From CAWDVK01 sp963805715 (GTDB taxonomy: Bacteria; Actinomycetota; Actinomycetes; Streptosporangiales; Streptosporangiaceae): a stretch of 64,000 nucleotides of DNA. Each line of letters begins with the position of its first letter. Position 1 is the stretch's first letter. The notes below the pieces were generated by a model that saw only the letters and a program-made list of their open reading frames with translations, was not told the origin of the DNA and did not search any database. The stretch covers positions 62,001-126,000 of the forward strand of contig CAWDVK010000008.1 of NCBI GenBank assembly GCA_963805715.1. Reading direction: 5' to 3'. Below, in pieces: positions 8,846 through 16,954 of this stretch. A program made the translations under genes and the position numbers.

Positions 8846-9969
8846 GACCGGCTCGCCTCCTTGACCCGGGTGCGGGTGAGCCGGCCGTAGTTGTAGTAGG
8901 CGGCGCAGGCGCCCTCGGGCGAGACCATGCAGGTCCCGATCGGTGTCTCAGGGGTGCAGGCGGTGCCGAATACCTTGCACTCCCACGGCTTGAGCACGCC
9001 CTTGAGTACCTCGCCGCACTGGCAGGCCGTCGGGTCGGCGACCCGGACGCCCGGCACGGAGAAGAGCAGCTCGGCGTCAAAGGCAGCGTATTTCTCCCTG
9101 ACCTTCAGCGCGGAGTGCGAGATGAAGCCCAGGCCCCGCCACTCGAAGTAAGGACGCAGTTCCATCGTCTCGCCGATCGCCTTCAGGGCGACCGGGTTGC
9201 CGTCCCACGGCACGACCCGCGAGTACTGGTTCTCGACGATGGACTCGCCCCGGGAGAGTTGCAGCATCAGCATGTAAATCGACTGCAGGATGTCGAGCGG
9301 CTCGAATCCTGCCGTCACCACCGGCTTGCCGTAATCACGCGCGATGAACTCGTAGGGGCGGCAGCCGATCACCGTGGACACGTGGCCGGGACCGATGAAT
9401 CCGTCCAGGCGGAGGTCCGGCGAGTCCAGGATGGCCTTGATCGCCGGGACGATCGTGACATGGTTGCAGAAGATGGAGAAGTTCCGCAGTCCCTCGGCCG
9501 CAGCGCGCAAGACGGTCATGGCCGTGGACGGAGCTGTGGTCTCGAATCCGATGGCCATGAAGACCACGCGCTTGTCCGGGTTCTGCCGGGCGATCTTGAG
9601 CGAGTCCAGCGGCGAGTACACCATCCGGATGTCGGTACCGCGGGCCTTGGCATCGAAGAACGACCCGTTGCTGCCGGGCACCCGCATCATGTCACCGAAC
9701 GAGGTCATGATGACGTCCGGCTCGGCGGCCAGGGCCATGGCGTCGTCCACCCGGCCCATGGGGATCACGCAGACCGGGCAGCCGGGCCCGTGGACCAGCG
9801 TGATCTGCTCGGGCAGGTAGTCCTCCAGCCCGTGCTTGTAGATCGTGTGCGTATGACCGCCGCATACCTCCATGAGCTTGTACTGGCGCCCTGGCTCGCA
9901 CAGCTCAGCGATCCTGGCGGCAAGCGCGTGCGCAGTATCGGCATTACGGAATTCGTCTACGAACCGCAT
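8842..9969 (-). CDS. hypD: HypD iron-sulfur scaffold
   Basis: 375-residue [4Fe-4S] protein that, with HypC, forms the platform on which the Fe(CN)2CO unit is built. Diagnostic motifs: EVCGGHTHTIYKHG, VHGPGCPVCVIPMG, GFETTAPSTA and the C-terminal cluster-binding block CQCGEVLKG ... CKVFG. It follows hypC by 12 bp and overlaps hypE by 4 bp (ATGA), so translation is probably coupled. Confidence 0.97.
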   Translation of the reverse strand: MRFVDEFRNADTAHALAARIAELCEPGRQYKLMEVCGGHTHTIYKHGLEDYLPEQITLVHGPGCPVCVIPMGRVDDAMALAAEPDVIMTSFGDMMRVPGSNGSFFDAKARGTDIRMVYSPLDSLKIARQNPDKRVVFMAIGFETTAPSTAMTVLRAAAEGLRNFSIFCNHVTIVPAIKAILDSPDLRLDGFIGPGHVSTVIGCRPYEFIARDYGKPVVTAGFEPLDILQSIYMLMLQLSRGESIVENQYSRVVPWDGNPVALKAIGETMELRPYFEWRGLGFISHSALKVREKYAAFDAELLFSVPGVRVADPTACQCGEVLKGVLKPWECKVFGTACTPETPIGTCMVSPEGACAAYYNYGRLTRTRVKEASRS

Positions 9970-9981
9970 CGTCCCGCGCTC

Positions 9982-10254
9982 CTATTCGATCCGTGATTCC
10001 TGCAGCGCCGCGAGCTCATCCTCATAGGCCTGACCGATTCCCTGAAGGAATGACAGCGCGGCTGCCGCCTCGTCCTCGTCGATCTTCGACAGCGCGAATC
10101 CCACATGGATCAGCACCCAGTCGCCCGGCTCCAGCAACTCGTCGGAGAGCAGGCCCACGTTGATCACCCGCTTCACGCCGCTGACATCGACCCTGGCCAG
10201 GTCGGGCTGGTCGGGGAGGAACTCGATCACCTCACCGGGAATGCCGAGGCACAT
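9982..10254 (-). CDS. hypC: HypC/HybG chaperone
   Basis: 90-residue chaperone beginning MCLGIPGEVIEF; the Cys at position 2, exposed after Met removal, is the residue that binds the Fe(CN)2CO precursor and the large subunit. The beta-barrel signature LARVDVSGVKRVINVGLL and GDWVLIHVGFALSKIDE follow. Start ATG at 10254, 30 bp downstream of the endopeptidase stop. A second, divergent HypC-like protein lies upstream in the same operon. Confidence 0.96.
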   Translation of the reverse strand: MCLGIPGEVIEFLPDQPDLARVDVSGVKRVINVGLLSDELLEPGDWVLIHVGFALSKIDEDEAAAALSFLQGIGQAYEDELAALQESRIE

Positions 10255-10284
10255 GTGACCATCCCTTCGTTTCCCCGGAGCCCG

Positions 10285-10950
10285 TCACTGAGGGCTAGCC
10301 GAGTTCTCGTCAGCCGGCGACCGCGATAATGCCCGCTCGTCCGCCGGCTCGGCTGATATGGCTGAAGCTGCGCTGGCCCGCCCTGCGGCTTGCGGTTCCG
10401 CGGCGACTGCCGGCCGGTACTGGTGGCCGAGACGGCCGGAACCCGCGCTGGCCACCAGGTCGAGCACCACGCGGATGGCCTCGTCGACCGCCGCCTCGAC
10501 TGGCTCGCTCAGCCCGATGCCGTAGTCGACGCTGGCCGGCTCGCAGCCGACGACCAGCAGCGGGCCCGCCTCGGCTCCCAGCATGTCCAGCACGCGGAGG
10601 ACAACGTCAGGCTGCATGCCGTGCGCGTTGAACAGCGGGCTGCCGCCGACTTCCGCAGGCCCATCGCCGGCCTGCGCTGTCGCCCCGGCAGCCGCGGCCG
10701 GAGGGCGCTCGGGCTCGATGACGTAGATAGTCCCCGGCTCGCCGCCGCGCGGCGTCGCGTCGATCAGGATCGCGGAATCGTAGCCGCTGGCCAGGTCGTA
10801 GGCCAGGTGCATGCCCCGGATGCCGTAGTCGGCGACGCGCACCCAGTCGGGCAGCTCCGCGCCGGCCAGCCGGCTGGCCACCTCGACGCCGAAGCCATCG
10901 TCGCCCAGGAAGATGTTGCCGACCCCGGCCATCAGCAGCCGGCCGGTCAT
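10285..10950 (-). CDS. [NiFe]-hydrogenase maturation endopeptidase (HybD/HyaD family)
   Basis: Trims the C-terminal tail of a hydrogenase large subunit after nickel insertion. N-terminal signature LLMAGVGNIFLGDDGFGVEV, the conserved metal Asp in ILIDATPRGG and the metal His in NAHGMQPDVVL are all present. 221 aa; the last 45 residues are low-complexity Ala/Ser/Glu rich and beyond the usual family length. ATG at 10950 overlaps the upstream SIS gene stop by 4 bp. A protease of this type is specific for one large subunit, so its presence implies the genome encodes a cognate hydrogenase, though not in this window. Confidence 0.93.
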   Translation of the reverse strand: MTGRLLMAGVGNIFLGDDGFGVEVASRLAGAELPDWVRVADYGIRGMHLAYDLASGYDSAILIDATPRGGEPGTIYVIEPERPPAAAAGATAQAGDGPAEVGGSPLFNAHGMQPDVVLRVLDMLGAEAGPLLVVGCEPASVDYGIGLSEPVEAAVDEAIRVVLDLVASAGSGRLGHQYRPAVAAEPQAAGRASAASAISAEPADERALSRSPADENSASPQ

Positions 10951-11816
10951 TGCTGCTCCAGCGAGCTGCCCGGCGCCTGATCAGCCGGTGCCTGATCAGC
11001 CGGTGCCTGGTCAGCCGGTGCCTGGTCAGCCGGTGCCTGGTCAGCCGGTGCCTGATGGGTCAGGGCCAGCTGGGTGAGTTCCCAGAGCACGTTGTAGATC
11101 GTCGTCTGCGCTTCCTGGATCCGGTGCACCGACGCCGAGGGCGCCACGAAGAGGTAGTCGATGCTGTCCAGCTCGGCCATCTTGCCGCCCTGGTAGCCGG
11201 CGATGCCGACGGTGAGCATGCCGCGCCGGCTGGCCTCGTCGAACGCCCTGAGCAGGTTGTCGGAGTTACCGCTGGTGGACAACCCGATGGCGATGTCCTG
11301 CTTGCCGCCGAACGCTGCGATCTGCCGGGCGAAGACGACGTCGACGCCGATGTCGTTGCACAGCGCCGTCAGCACAGCCGGATCGCTGCTCAGTGAGAGG
11401 GCCGCCAGCGGCCGGGCCGATGCCGCTGCGCGGTCCCCCGCGGTCGCGGCAGACCCGGGCCGGGCGGGCTGGGCGGGCTGGGGGGGGTGGGCGGGCTGGG
11501 GGGGGTGGGCGGGATTCAAGAACAGCGTGACTATCTGCTGGGCGTCCGTCGCGCTTCCGCCGTTCCCGAATGCCAGCAGGCGTCCGCCCCCGGCGAACCG
11601 GGCGGCCATCTCGCGGGCGCAGGCCGCCAGGCGCGCGCCATCAGCGTCCCGCACCTGGCGGCGCAGGGCCTGGATCTCGGCGGCCTTCGCCACGGTCGAC
11701 TGGCGGGCCTGCTCGAGGACGGCGGACACATCTGTCTGTCCCGCGTAGAGGAACGGGTACAGGCCCTCAATCGTGCCGGCGCCTGGCTGATCAGTCCCGG
11801 CGGGTGGCTGGCTCAT
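10947..11816 (-). CDS. SIS-domain protein (GmhA-like), hyp operon copy 1
   Basis: 289-residue sugar-isomerase (SIS) fold protein resembling D-sedoheptulose-7-phosphate isomerase: LLAFGNGGSATDAQQ (phosphosugar loop) and GLSTSGNSDNLL are the signature elements. Two low-complexity insertions are unusual: a Pro/His/Gln run at about residues 115-135 and a C-terminal tail of five APADQ repeats. It sits in a chain of 4-bp overlaps (HypC-like/SIS1/endopeptidase), so it is co-translated with hydrogenase maturation genes. To my recollection GmhA-like genes accompany some actinobacterial hydrogenase clusters; the substrate and role there are unknown. Confidence 0.85.
   Translation of the reverse strand: MSQPPAGTDQPGAGTIEGLYPFLYAGQTDVSAVLEQARQSTVAKAAEIQALRRQVRDADGARLAACAREMAARFAGGGRLLAFGNGGSATDAQQIVTLFLNPAHPPQPAHPPQPAQPARPGSAATAGDRAAASARPLAALSLSSDPAVLTALCNDIGVDVVFARQIAAFGGKQDIAIGLSTSGNSDNLLRAFDEASRRGMLTVGIAGYQGGKMAELDSIDYLFVAPSASVHRIQEAQTTIYNVLWELTQLALTHQAPADQAPADQAPADQAPADQAPADQAPGSSLEQQ
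10977..11051. repeat. 5 x 15-bp tandem repeat at 3' end of SIS1
   Basis: Five near-identical copies of CTGATCAGCCGGTGC (some with CTGGTC) encode the APADQ repeats of the C-terminal tail. In-frame period of 15. Confidence 0.95.
11461..11515. repeat. GC-rich low-complexity repeat inside SIS1
   Basis: G-rich stretch on the + strand built from CGGGCTGG and GGGGGGTGGG units, encoding the PAHPPQ/PAQPARP insertion in SIS1. It contains two G7 runs (longer G tracts), which are likely to be unstable and hard to sequence. Confidence 0.85.
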
Positions 11817-12058
11817 TGCGGCACCACCGCGATGGCCTCCTTGGCATGCACCAGGATCGTGTCCCCGACGGCGGCCGAGATCAGCGCCACGCTGACTTCC
11901 TCGCTGCCCGATCCGGTATCCACCACCGCCATGTTGTCACCGAGGAGAGCAATGACAGTGACCGCGACGGCGGTATCGGAGCAGGTGATGCAGACATCGT
12001 CCAGGCATTCCGGCACGGCCGGGCGGCGGCCGGGAGCGGGCAGGTCGCTGGTCGTCAT
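11813..12058 (-). CDS. HypC/HupF-like small protein with internal CxxC
   Basis: 81-residue protein. ATG 12058 overlaps the stop of SIS2 (ATGA), and its own stop overlaps the ATG of SIS1, so the frame is well supported. The C-terminal 55 residues follow the HypC beta-barrel pattern (AVAVTVIALLGDNMAVVDTG ... VGDTILVHAKEAIAVV), but the catalytic N-terminal Met-Cys is absent; instead a CITC motif lies about 22 residues in, after a Pro/Arg-rich leader. It may act as a dedicated chaperone for the adjoining SIS proteins or a second Fe-ligand carrier. Function is inferred from family likeness and context. Confidence 0.8.
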   Translation of the reverse strand: MTTSDLPAPGRRPAVPECLDDVCITCSDTAVAVTVIALLGDNMAVVDTGSGSEEVSVALISAAVGDTILVHAKEAIAVVPQ

Positions 12059-12699
12059 GCCACCACCCCCGGCGACAGCACTCCCGGCTGCTCGAAGAAC
12101 ACGTGTACCAGCTCCCACAGCACGTGGTAGCTGGTGACGTGCATTTCCTTGACGATCCGCGGGTCAGCGGACCTGGTGACCAGAACGTGGTCAATGGCCG
12201 GGCTAGCGGCGATCGCACCGCCGTCGCCGCCGGTCAGGGCGATCGTCAGCAGGCCCATGCCAGCGGCCTTCATCAGGCCCGCCAGCACGGCGGGACTGTT
12301 CCCGTCCGCGGAAAGCCCGAGCGCGATGTCCGCAGGCTCAGCCAGGTACGGCAGCTGGCGGGCGAAGATCTCGGGCAGCCCGGCCTGCTCCGCGATCCCG
12401 GTCACGGTGGCGGCATCGGAGGTGAGCGATATCGCCGGCAGGGCGCGCTTGCCCACGATGACCGGGTGCACGAACTCCACCGCCACATGCTGTGCGTCCG
12501 TGCTCGAGCCGCCGGTGCCGAACACGACCAGCTTGCCGCCGCGATGGAAGCGGACCGCCATGGCGTGGCACGCGGCCGCGACGGCGCCGGCCTGATCAGC
12601 GAGCTCACTGACTGGCGTGGCCCGCCGCTCGAACAGCTCAGTGACCAGATCGTCGTCTGAGCGTGGCAGCGGCGCACTCAGCTCATCGGCGCCCCTCAT
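12055..12699 (-). CDS. SIS-domain protein (GmhA-like), hyp operon copy 2
   Basis: 214-residue SIS-fold protein, first gene of the leftward hyp operon. Motifs LVVFGTGGSSTDAQH and GLSADGNSPAVLAGL correspond to the phosphosugar loops of GmhA-type isomerases. It shares the fold, not close identity, with the SIS1 protein; GmhA works as a homotetramer, so a heteromeric pair is possible. The stop overlaps the HypC-like ATG. Nine bp separate it from the YceI gene stop upstream on the same strand. Confidence 0.85.
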   Translation of the reverse strand: MRGADELSAPLPRSDDDLVTELFERRATPVSELADQAGAVAAACHAMAVRFHRGGKLVVFGTGGSSTDAQHVAVEFVHPVIVGKRALPAISLTSDAATVTGIAEQAGLPEIFARQLPYLAEPADIALGLSADGNSPAVLAGLMKAAGMGLLTIALTGGDGGAIAASPAIDHVLVTRSADPRIVKEMHVTSYHVLWELVHVFFEQPGVLSPGVVA

Positions 12700-12707
12700 G
12701 CCTGCTC

Positions 12708-13271
12708 CTAGGCTGTGCTTTGGGCCAGATCAGAAAGGTCGGCCTCGATCTCCACCTCGACCGCGTCGCGGACCTTCAGCGATCCGAGGAATGCGGTATA
12801 GGGCTTGATGCCGAACTCAGTCTGCACGATCGTCGCTGTCGCACGGTAGCGATCCGGGTCGGTCGCCGTCACTTGCAGGCTCAGCGGGCGGGACTGGCCG
12901 GCCAGCGTGAGCGTGCCGCTGATCGTTCCGCCGCCGGACGTGTCCGGCTCGAACTTGGCGGCGGAGAACACGGCCTCCGGGTTACGGTCGGCGCCCAGCA
13001 CCTTCCTGGCCGTGACGGCGATCTCGCGCTTGTCCCGGTCGGTCAGCGGCTTCAGTCCGCCCGTGCCTTCCCGCACCGTCAGTGCGCCCAGATCGACCCG
13101 CGTTTCCACGGCCGGCCGAAGATCCTCCGAGACCGTGAGCTGCGCTGACCAGCGGGACGCCACGATGACGAGATCATGGCCGGCCTGGGAGGCGAATCCG
13201 TCGCGGGAGGTCCGCAGCGTTATGCGTCCGCGATCCGTGCCGAACTCGTAACGTCCCGCGGGAATCGCCAT
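12708..13271 (-). CDS. YceI-like family protein
   Basis: 187-residue YceI-fold lipid-binding-type beta-barrel: IPAGRYEFGTDRGRITLRT at the N-terminus, AGHDLVI, and the C-terminal FGIKPYTAFLGSLKVRDAVEVEIEA. No signal peptide is evident, so it is probably cytosolic, unlike periplasmic YceI. ATG at 13271 begins the domain immediately. Located 9 bp upstream of the SIS2 start on the same strand, it may be the first gene of the hyp operon transcript. YceI-family proteins bind polyisoprenoids or amphiphiles; role here unknown. Confidence 0.85.
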   Translation of the reverse strand: MAIPAGRYEFGTDRGRITLRTSRDGFASQAGHDLVIVASRWSAQLTVSEDLRPAVETRVDLGALTVREGTGGLKPLTDRDKREIAVTARKVLGADRNPEAVFSAAKFEPDTSGGGTISGTLTLAGQSRPLSLQVTATDPDRYRATATIVQTEFGIKPYTAFLGSLKVRDAVEVEIEADLSDLAQSTA

Positions 13272-13406
13272 AGCAGCACCGTAGGACACTAGTGGGGGGA
13301 CGTCCAGGCAGGCTCCGCCTGATACCGCCGAGGCTGGTGGCTTGTGCTGGCGTGTTCGTGCAGGTGAGCGCATCCTCCGTGAGTAAGCCATCTTGCGGAG
13401 GGTGTC

Positions 13407-13926
13407 ATGGCGTCGCGGATCACGCGGTCGGTGCCGGTCACGGTCGGCGATGTGCTGGACGGGCACGTGCGGCTCGACCTGGACTGCCTGGACCGTGTCT
13501 ACCCGCACGGGTACCTGGGCCGGCTGCAGGTCGGCGGTCAGGTCGTCCAGTTCCTGAACCATCGCGGCTACCGGGTGCCCTCGCCGGCGTGCCTGCAGCA
13601 GATCGGGGACGCGTTCCGGCGCCGGGTGGCCTCGTTCGCTGAGGCCAACCACATTCCGGTGGTGCCGCTGAAGGCGGCTGACCGCAACATCGAGGTGATG
13701 AGGCCCTACCTGGCCCGGGCCGCTGCCACCGGCCGTTCGCAGGTCGCGGCAATCGGGGTGGCGCAGGAGCCGCAGCGGGTGTTCATCGCCCGCAAGCGCG
13801 ACACCGACCCGTCAAAGCCGCCGCAGTTCTCCTTCGACATGAAGACCGACCGCAGGGTCACCGTCTACTACTTCTACCTGTGGGATCAGGGGTTCGGCCC
13901 CGCGTTCATCAAGGTCTGCACCTACT
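13407..13926 (+). pseudogene. 3'-truncated conserved hypothetical gene
   Basis: ATG at 13407 opens a well-formed coding stretch (SRITRSVPVTVGDVL ... VYYFYLWDQGFGPAFIKVCTY) of about 174 residues with good codon bias. After VCTY (about 13926) the frame runs into sequence that no longer looks like the same protein, and the next gene's promoter and start follow within 35 bp. I recall this as the N-terminal part of a longer conserved actinobacterial protein of unknown function, but cannot verify that here. It occupies the spot where hydrogenase structural genes would be expected upstream of DUF5947. Interpreted as a fragment left by insertion or recombination. Confidence 0.6.
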
Positions 13927-13959
13927 GGTCGCAAAGGGTCGCTAGGCTCCGGGCCAGAC

Positions 13960-14841
13960 ATGTCCGGCCGCGCGGCGCCGACGCCTCCGCGCACTGTGCG
14001 GCGGCACGACGCAGCCCGGCCTCACGGCGGCCCCTGCGGCTCAGGGCAGCGGAACCTCCGAGAATCAGGGCAGCGGAACCTCTCCGAGAATCAGGGCAGC
14101 GGAAAGGGGCCGGCGAGCACCGCCGCTCCGGCGGGGAGCGCGGGGAGTGCTCCGGCCGGCAGTGCTCCGGCCCGCACCACCGCGGCTGCGCCGGCTCCCG
14201 CAGCTGGCGAGGCCGGCGTGACCGTGCCTGCGCTGGTCAGCGGGTCCCGGGCGGCGCAGGAAACCCCGGCGGCCGAGAAGTGCGAATTCTGCGCGGCAGA
14301 GGTCGCCGCCGAGCACGGTCACGTAGCCGACCTGGAGACGTCCACCCTCGTGTGCGCGTGCCGTGCCTGCTATCTGCTCTTTACCCATGGCCAGGCAGGC
14401 CGCGGACGGTATAAGTCGGTACCCGACCGGTATGTCAGCGACCCGGACCGGGTCATGACCGTGGCCGAGTGGGACGGCCTGGAGATTCCCGTCGGGCTGG
14501 CCTTCTTCCTGCGCAGTTCCCGGCGCGGCGAGCTCAGCGGCTTCTACCCGAGCCCGGCCGGCGTCACCGAGTGCATACTCGACCTGCGGGAGTGGGACCG
14601 GCTGGCCGCGGCCTACCCGCTGCTGGCCGCCCCGGCACCGGACGTGGAGGCGGCCCTGATCTGCCGCACGGATTCTGGCGTCGAGTACTTCCTGGTTCCG
14701 GTGGACGCGTGCTACGAGCTGGCCGGCCGGATGCGGCTGTACTGGCGCGGCTTCGACGGCGGCGCGGAGGCCAGGGCCAGCATCGCCGAGTTCCTCGGTC
14801 ACGTGCGATCGCACGCCCGCGCCTTCAGCCAGGTGAGCTGA
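13960..14841 (+). CDS. DUF5947 family protein (hydrogenase-locus protein)
   Basis: 293 aa as read from ATG 13960. The conserved part starts near residue 107 with a zinc-type motif KCEFCAAEV ... CACRACYLLF (two Cys pairs), then YKSVPDRYVSDPD and a C-terminal VDACYELAGRMRLYWRGFDG. This matches DUF5947, found beside group 1h/5 actinobacterial [NiFe]-hydrogenases; biochemical role unknown. The first 100 residues are low complexity, partly encoded by a 24-26 bp repeat, so the natural start may be further in, for example GTG at 14218. It is followed 1 bp later by the DUF6084 gene. Confidence 0.8.
   Translation: MSGRAAPTPPRTVRRHDAARPHGGPCGSGQRNLRESGQRNLSENQGSGKGPASTAAPAGSAGSAPAGSAPARTTAAAPAPAAGEAGVTVPALVSGSRAAQETPAAEKCEFCAAEVAAEHGHVADLETSTLVCACRACYLLFTHGQAGRGRYKSVPDRYVSDPDRVMTVAEWDGLEIPVGLAFFLRSSRRGELSGFYPSPAGVTECILDLREWDRLAAAYPLLAAPAPDVEAALICRTDSGVEYFLVPVDACYELAGRMRLYWRGFDGGAEARASIAEFLGHVRSHARAFSQVS
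14041..14104. repeat. Tandem repeat at 5' end of DUF5947 frame
   Basis: TCAGGGCAGCGGAA recurs at 14041, 14065 and 14091; the first two copies extend to 24 and 26 bp (ending CTCCGAGAA and CTCTCCGAGAA). The unequal lengths shift frame between copies, which argues that this stretch was not originally coding. Confidence 0.9.
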
Positions 14842-14842
14842 C

Positions 14843-15490
14843 ATGGCTGAGCTCGCATTCGATTGCATCGGCGCCCATGCCGACCGCTACGCGATGATCC
14901 CGGCCATGTCGATGACGCTGCGGATCAGCGAGACGTCCGGACAGCGGGTGGAGGCGATCGCGCTGCGCTGCCAGATCCGGATCGAGCCGGCCAGGCGGCG
15001 CTACTCCGCTGCCGAAGCCGATCGGCTGAACGACCTGTTCGGGGAGACGCAGCGCTGGGCGGACACACTGAAGCCCGTTCAGTTCGCGCAGGTCTCGCTG
15101 ATGGTGCCCGGCTTCTCCGGCAGCAGGGAGATCGACCTGCCGATCCCGCTTACCTATGACATGGAGATCGGTGCCACCCGGTATTTCGCCGGCCTGGAGG
15201 ACGGCGAGGTACCGCTGCTGCTGCTGTTCAGCGGCACCATCTTCGCGACGGCCGACGGCAGGCTCTCGGTCCAGCAGGTGCCGTGGAGCAAGGAGGCCAG
15301 CTACCGGCTGCCGATTACCGTCTGGCGCGAGGCCATCGACGCTCACTTCCCGAACAGCGCGTGGTTCAAGATCAGCAACCAGGCCATGGACGAGCTGCAG
15401 CAGTTCAAGTCACGCCGGGCCCTGCCGACCTGGGAGGCGACGGTGCTGGCGCTGCTCGCCGAGGCCGCGGAACCGTCGGAGCAGCCGTGA
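14843..15490 (+). CDS. DUF6084 family protein (hydrogenase-locus protein)
   Basis: 215-residue protein beginning MAELAFDCIGAHADRYAM. It contains CQIRIEPARRRYSAAEADRL, then TLKPVQFAQVSLMVPGF and a C-terminal WFKISNQAMDELQQFKSRRA block. Recognised as DUF6084, which travels with DUF5947 and DUF6893 near actinobacterial high-affinity hydrogenases; function unknown, no membrane segment or cofactor motif. One base separates it from DUF5947 and its stop overlaps the next GTG start (GTGA), so this is one operon. Confidence 0.85.
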   Translation: MAELAFDCIGAHADRYAMIPAMSMTLRISETSGQRVEAIALRCQIRIEPARRRYSAAEADRLNDLFGETQRWADTLKPVQFAQVSLMVPGFSGSREIDLPIPLTYDMEIGATRYFAGLEDGEVPLLLLFSGTIFATADGRLSVQQVPWSKEASYRLPITVWREAIDAHFPNSAWFKISNQAMDELQQFKSRRALPTWEATVLALLAEAAEPSEQP

Positions 15491-16624
15491 GACTCCAGGC
15501 TGAGCATCTCGACCACGCTCGCAAGGTCGCTGACGCGATCCTGTTCGAGGGCTACCTGCTCTACCCGTACTACAAGGAATCCCAGAAGAACCAGGTCCGG
15601 TTCCAGTTCGGCGTGCTGATGCCGCCCGGCTACGCGAGCGTTGACCCGCAGGAAGTCTCGGCCAGCCAGACTGAGTGCCTGGCTGAGTGCCCGGACGACG
15701 CGGAGGTCCTCGTCCTGGTCCGGTTCCTGCAGTTGCAGCGCCGGATCGTGCAGGGAGTCTCGCCGGAGACCGGGGATCTGCATGAGGTCGGCACGCTCTA
15801 TGTCGACGGAACGGAGCACACCTCCTGGGATGGGGCCACCGAGCGCGAGCAGCGGGTGACGGCGCCGGTGAGCTCGCTGCTGGCGGAGGACAGGAACCTG
15901 GAGTTCCACATCGGCCCTGGCGAGTCGGCTGAGGACCTGACCGACTCCCGCGATCGCCTGGCCGGGCGGCTGATCCGGCGGTGGAACGCCCTGGACGGCG
16001 TGATCAGGCTGCATGCCGAGCGGGTCGCCGGGCCGTACCAGGCGCTCAGGCTCCGGATCCGGCTGGAGAACCGGACCACGTCGCTGTCGGCCCTGCGGAC
16101 CAGGGAAGACGGCCTGCGCCAGGCGATGATCGCGGCGCATTCGCTGATTCGGCGTGCCGGGCGGCACCTTCCTGTCCATGACGGACCCGCCCGAGTGGGC
16201 CGCGGCGGCCGTGGCCGGCTGCGAGAACATCGCCACCTGGCCGGTCCTGGCCGGGCCGCAGGACTGCCACGACCTCGTGCTGTCCTCACCGGTCATCCTG
16301 TACGACCACCCCGAGGTGGCGGCGGAGAGCGCCGGGGACCTGTTCGACGCGACCGAGATCGACGAGATCCTGACCCTCCGCACGCTCGCGCTGACCGATG
16401 CGGAGAAGCGGCAGGCACGGGCGACGGACTCGCGGGTGGCCGGCATGATGGACCGGCTGGACGCTCTGCCGCCCGAGATGCTAGACCGCATGCACGGCGC
16501 GATCCGGTACCTGAAATCCGCGCCTGCCGGCGCGGCACTGGATCAGCCGGCCAGCCAGCAACCGGAATCCGGAGCCGGCTGGCCGGGGCCGTCGGTGACG
16601 GACCGGCCCGAGGTGCCGTGGTGA
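15487..16624 (+). CDS. Conserved hydrogenase-locus protein, frameshifted
   Basis: GTG at 15487 overlaps the DUF6084 stop. The first frame runs from ARKVADAILFEGYLLYPYY to AMIAAHSLIR; the continuation (TFLSMTDPPEW ... DLFDATEIDEILTLRTL ... RMHGAIRYLKSAPAG) is in the next frame to 16624. Removing one T at 16148-16149 (GATTCGG to GATCGG) joins them as HSLIGVPGGTFLSMTDPP, 378 aa. No known catalytic motif; a Tyr-rich KNQVRFQFGVLMPP segment near the N-terminus and a long alpha-helical C-terminus. I recognise it only as a companion of DUF5947/DUF6084; the role in hydrogenase assembly or electron transfer is unknown. Confidence 0.7.
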
Positions 16625-16670
16625 GGCTGGCCATGAAGACGACGGCACGAGTACTCACCAGGAGGAGACG

Positions 16671-16775
16671 ATGATTACCAGGCTGGTCAAGGCGGCGCTG
16701 CTGGCGGCGCTGCTGGCCGCGGTCGTGCAGTCCCTGCCCGACATCAGGAGATATCTCGAGCTGCGCGAGATGTAA
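16671..16775 (+). CDS. 34-aa DUF6893-type single-pass membrane peptide
   Basis: Short frame starting ATG at 16671, directly preceded by a strong ribosome-binding site (AGGAGGAG, 7 bp spacing). The peptide is MITRLVKAALLAALLAAVVQ followed by SLPDIRRYLELREM: one hydrophobic helix and a charged amphipathic tail. This matches DUF6893, tiny proteins in actinobacterial hydrogenase loci. Position 46 bp after the frameshifted locus protein suggests it is the end of the same operon. A membrane anchor or assembly peptide for the hydrogenase is an inference. Confidence 0.75.
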   Translation: MITRLVKAALLAALLAAVVQSLPDIRRYLELREM

Positions 16776-16954
16776 CGACGGTGCCCGCCCGAAGGGTGGC
16801 CCGGGCCTGCCGCATGCCGCTCTGCTCAGTCGCGCGCTTTCCACATACGCGGACGCTGCTCATTCGCGGACGCTGCCGGAAACCCCGCCCGCTCCATTTC
16901 CCTTACCCGTTCTATCCCGCCTGCTCGATTTCCCCCACGAGGTGAGGCAGCACC

